Source: PALSA-129 sp050014595
GTDB lineage: Bacteria > Acidobacteriota > Terriglobia > Bryobacterales > Bryobacteraceae
Length of the DNA: 64,000 nucleotides
Direction of reading: 5' to 3'
Assembly: GCA_050014595.1 (NCBI GenBank)
Contig: JBEKDA010000010.1
Location: 1 to 64,000, forward strand
Shown piece after piece: positions 62,001-64,000 of the stretch. Below the pieces are notes generated by a model. It did no database searches, had not been told where the DNA came from, and worked only from the letters and a program-made list of their open reading frames with translations. Every line of letters starts with the position of its first letter. The stretch's first letter is position 1. The position numbers and the translations under genes were made by a program.

Positions 62001-62102
62001 CACCGGCAGGGCGCGGAATGCCACCACCCCAAACAGCACGATGCTGAGACAGACCAGCACCGTCATGATGGGGCGTTCGATGAAGATCTGGGAGATGTTC
62101 AC
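59016..62102 (-). CDS. RND-family multidrug efflux inner-membrane pump
   Basis: A 1028-residue proton-driven exporter of the AcrB/MdtB class. It has twelve membrane segments and two large periplasmic loops. NISQIFIERPIMTVLVCLSIVL is the classic N-terminus; SVGFVVDDAIVMLENIVRHM near residue 400 holds the two proton-relay Asp in the fourth helix. The start overlaps the adaptor gene stop (ATGA). With the adaptor it forms a bipartite set; an outer-membrane TolC-type gene is not present in the window. Confidence 0.96.
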   Translation of the reverse strand: MNISQIFIERPIMTVLVCLSIVLFGVVAFRALPVAALPSVDYPTITVSAALPGASPETMASTVATPLERQFSTIAGIQQMSSVNSLGTTQITVQFDLSRTIDAAAQDIQAAISAAGGLLPTTMPRPPTYQKANPADRAILYLSLSSETLPAYKVSEFADLLLAQRISMVGGVSQVQVLGDQKYAVRVQVDPDQLAAHNIGIDEVQKAISSSNTNLPTGHLDGDKQAFTIESSGGLERAAQYRPIIVAWRNGVPVRLEQLGNVIDSVENDKIIALMNGKPCVILGINRQPGTNTVDVVDAVNQLLPEFRHEIPASVHLEVAFDASQSIRNSIHDVEFTLLLTVCVVVMVIFLFLRNVSATLIPGAAVPFSIIGTFAVMYLLGYSLNNLSLMALTLSVGFVVDDAIVMLENIVRHMEMGKTRRLAALAAAHEIGFTIISMTLSLVAVFIPVLFLGGIVGRLLHEFSVTIVVAILISGFVSLTLTPMLGSRFLKSEHETRHGWFYHLLESGFNGLTRWYEVTLHIALRFRLVTLAVAVLMLIGTGYLFFTMPTGFIPSQDSSFTFGVIIGPQDISFDSMAQHLRAVSAVLQADPNVLNVGAFGGQGNQSFVFANLKPRDQRKLSVDQFIESLRPRFFSIPGVFTFMQNPPPITVSGQFSTSVYQLTLQSSKLDDIYTWGPQLMAKMQKLPGFVDVNDNDLQVASPQVMVDIDRDRAEALGITPEQVQDALYSAYGTRQVSVIYAPADQYQVIMEVEKQYQKTPDALSKLYVRSSAGSLVPLDTIVKMKRQVGPLSISHFGQLPATTISFNLRPGFSLGQAADQVDNAVQELRMPSSISTKFQGTVKEFQSSFRNLSVLLIVAILVIYIVLGVLYESFIHPITILSGLPSAVFGALLTLVLFHKELDLYAFVGIIMLFGVVKKNAIMMVDFAISARHGGQSAYDSIWNGCLLRFRPIMMTTVAALFGTLPIALGYGEGADARQPLGLAVVGGLVVSQFLTLYITPVIYLYLERFQEWLQGENKTAPQAVAQT

Positions 62103-63322
62103 TGCGGCCCCGATCCGGCCTTGGGTGCTTCCACCGCGCGCACCGTGACGCCGGGAAAGAGCGCCATCTGGCCATCGATGACCACCGTCTCGCCGGGCGC
62201 GACGCCTTTCTCGATCACGGTCTTCTTACCGAGCGAAGTCCCCAGAGTCACGGGGCGCATATCGACCGAGTGATCCGGCTTGACGACGAAGACCACCTGG
62301 CCGAGTCGTCCCATCTGGACGGCTTCGGAGGGAACCACGGTGGCGTTGCGGAGCGTGTCGAGCGTCAGCGCGACGCTGACGAACTGGCCGGGCCAGAGCA
62401 TGGAGTCGCGATTCTCGAAGGTGGCTTTCAAATGAATCGTGCCGGTGGAGGCATCGATGGTGTTGTCGATCACCGCGAGCGAGCCTGCGGCGCCGCGGCC
62501 GGAGCCATCCTGCCCAGAGCCATCCTGCAAGGTCGCGCGCACCGCCAGGGCGTGCGAGGCGTTCAGGCGGCGGATGGCGCCGAGGTGATCCTCAGGCACG
62601 GCGAAGTCGACGAAGATCGGTTCCACCTGGTGGATGATGACGAGCGGCACATCATTCTCTTTGACCAGATTGCCGGCATGCACCAGCAAGTTGCCGGTGC
62701 GGCCGGAAATGGGCGCGTGGATCTCGCAGTAACTGCGGTCGAGGCGGGCCTTGGCGACCGCGGCCTCGTCGGCCGCCAGGGTGGCGCGCGCCGTCCCGAC
62801 ACTGGCCTGGGTGGCGCGCGACGCGGCCCGATTCATGTCGAGCGTGGTGCGGGCCTGGTCGGCGGTCATCTTCGAAGCCAGCTTTTCCCGGTTCAACTGC
62901 TCCTGGCGGGCGGCGTCGGTCTCGGCAAATTTCACTTGTGCGGCGTTCTGCGCCAGTGTGGCTTCGGCCTGGGTGATCTGCGCCTGGTCGCGCTCCACGG
63001 CAGCCTCGGCCTGATGCAGCGCTTCGTCGTAGGGGCGCGGATCGATTTGGAACAGCAGGTCGCCCTGCTTGACGTTCTGTCCTTCGGTGAAACTCACTTT
63101 GAGAAGCTGGCCAGCGATCTGCGACTTCACCTGCACCACGGCGGATGCTTCCACGGTCCCCACCACGTGCAGTTCGGTGGGCACCGATTCCTGCGTGGCT
63201 GTGGCGACGGAGACCGGCATGACGGGCGGTCCGCCGGGCCCTTTCTGTTGGGCCGGGTCTTTTTTGCAGCCGCAAAGGGCGAAAACGCATCCGGCCAGAA
63301 TTGTTAACAAGATATTACGCAA
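62099..63322 (-). CDS. RND efflux periplasmic adaptor (membrane-fusion) lipoprotein
   Basis: A 407-residue adaptor linking the pump to an outer-membrane channel. A lipobox-type leader (LAGCVFALCGCKK) is followed by the biotinyl-like hairpin (VEASAVVQVKSQIAGQLLKV), a long alpha-hairpin (residues ~95-180) and beta-barrel and membrane-proximal domains (VVPSEAVQMGRLGQVVFVV). I chose the TTG at 63322 because GGGGAG lies 5-6 bases upstream; an open frame extends 30 bases further. Translationally coupled to the pump gene. Confidence 0.92.
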   Translation of the reverse strand: MRNILLTILAGCVFALCGCKKDPAQQKGPGGPPVMPVSVATATQESVPTELHVVGTVEASAVVQVKSQIAGQLLKVSFTEGQNVKQGDLLFQIDPRPYDEALHQAEAAVERDQAQITQAEATLAQNAAQVKFAETDAARQEQLNREKLASKMTADQARTTLDMNRAASRATQASVGTARATLAADEAAVAKARLDRSYCEIHAPISGRTGNLLVHAGNLVKENDVPLVIIHQVEPIFVDFAVPEDHLGAIRRLNASHALAVRATLQDGSGQDGSGRGAAGSLAVIDNTIDASTGTIHLKATFENRDSMLWPGQFVSVALTLDTLRNATVVPSEAVQMGRLGQVVFVVKPDHSVDMRPVTLGTSLGKKTVIEKGVAPGETVVIDGQMALFPGVTVRAVEAPKAGSGPQ

Positions 63323-63405
63323 GAGAACTCCCCAATTCCCGAAGTGTAGCAAAGAAAGGCGGCTGGACGGGCGGGAATGATATGCTCACGGAAGGCACCC
63401 GAGGC

Positions 63406-64000
63406 ATGACTTTCCGCACGATCGCCGGTTTGGGACTGAGCGCCGCGCTCATCGGCGCGCTCTATGCCCAACGGCCGTTCCGCGAGTTTCCGGGCGTGGA
63501 GTACCGGCTGGGCAGCATCCCCTTGCCGCCGGACTGGCAGGAGAAGACCGAGTGGACTTTCGCGCGCCTGATGTATCCGCAGGCGCCGGGGGGACGTTAT
63601 GGCGGTGGGTACGGCCGGGGATTCGGCAGCCGCGGCATCTGGACCGAAGGCAATTCCATCTGGACCCAGGACTATCCCCGCGCCGACCGGCACTTCGTGC
63701 AAGCGCTGCGGCGTCTCACGCGCATCCACGTGCGTTCGGTGGAAGAGCCCATCAACCTGGACGAAGGCGACGCCTACGATTGGCCGTGGCTCTACGCCGT
63801 ACAGCCGGGCCACTGGCAGTTGACCGACGCGCAAGCCAAGGCCATGCGCGAATACCTGCTGCGCGGCGGCTTCTTCATGGCCGACGATTTCTGGGGACCC
63901 AACGACTGGGACATGTTCATGGAGAGCATGCACAAGGTCTTTCCGGACTGCGAAGCGGTCGATCTGGAAAACGACAACGCCATTTTCCACATGGTCTACG
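63406..64000 (+). CDS. DUF4159-domain protein, cut by the window end
   Basis: The first 198 residues of an exported protein (signal peptide TIAGLGLSAALIGALYAQ). The mature part shows a Gly/Arg-rich loop near residue 65, then YPRADRHFVQALRRLTRIHV and REYLLRGGFFMADDFWGPND, typical of DUF4159 proteins, often encoded with MoxR/DUF58 genes. An ATG at 63382 is also in frame. The 3' part lies outside the window. Divergent from the efflux adaptor. Confidence 0.85.
   Translation, partial: MTFRTIAGLGLSAALIGALYAQRPFREFPGVEYRLGSIPLPPDWQEKTEWTFARLMYPQAPGGRYGGGYGRGFGSRGIWTEGNSIWTQDYPRADRHFVQALRRLTRIHVRSVEEPINLDEGDAYDWPWLYAVQPGHWQLTDAQAKAMREYLLRGGFFMADDFWGPNDWDMFMESMHKVFPDCEAVDLENDNAIFHMVY

Noticed and set aside
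1..64000. tRNA or rRNA genes
   Set aside because: No cloverleaf with conserved GTTCGA-type loop and no rRNA signature was seen by eye; a covariance scan would be needed to exclude them fully.

Overview
The window looks like chromosome of a high-GC soil acidobacterium, most like the Bryobacteraceae / Candidatus Solibacter group. This is inference from content: a TIGR03435-family protein, ECF sigma factors paired with anti-sigma or Ser/Thr kinase genes, many secreted glycan enzymes, DUF4159, TAT-exported molybdenum hydroxylases, and abundant intergenic hairpin repeats. No rRNA, tRNA, CRISPR array or prophage was seen.

Layout. 0.1-10.7 kb: cell-envelope and housekeeping genes (M23 peptidase, ABC-2 permease, Flp pilin, HAD phosphatase, a histidine-containing polytopic membrane protein, TIG and TPR secreted proteins, QueG overlapping a membrane-anchored MutS-like ATPase, an isolated nuoA). 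11-22 kb: a membrane spermidine-synthase-like protein and two molybdenum hydroxylase operons: a two-subunit IorAB type, then a 2Fe-2S / Mo / FAD three-subunit type ending in a 69-residue Cys protein. Between them lie a GH97 N-domain stub and repeat-rich DNA. 22-26.5 kb: sugar genes (lactonase, GH27, Gfo/Idh/MocA), with a truncated REP-associated transposase (RAYT) framed by two REPIN-like inverted repeats. 26.6-46.4 kb: core genes (APC permease, CCA-adding enzyme, dprA, topA, ilvE, rsmA, lipA, dxs), two sigma-factor modules, and an MNT/HEPN toxin pair whose toxin is frameshifted. 55.7-64 kb: GH2 beta-galactosidase, a lectin-fold secreted protein, an RND efflux pair and the start of a DUF4159 protein.

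The most unusual region is 46.4-55.4 kb. It reads as two diverged modules in tandem. Each begins with the same ~150-bp upstream segment and a small HTH-only regulator (AraC type in the first; a frameshifted LuxR type in the second), continues with secreted, often Cys-rich, proteins and a thioredoxin-fold oxidoreductase, and ends with a DsbA-like 3' end (a fragment in the first, a full gene in the second). Inside the first module a 269-bp segment (AraC C-terminal half plus a promoter with two 12-bp direct repeats 20 bp apart) is duplicated without gaps. One copy is fused to a signal peptide. The working model is an AraC-regulated programme for secreting disulfide-rich proteins with its own oxidoreductases.
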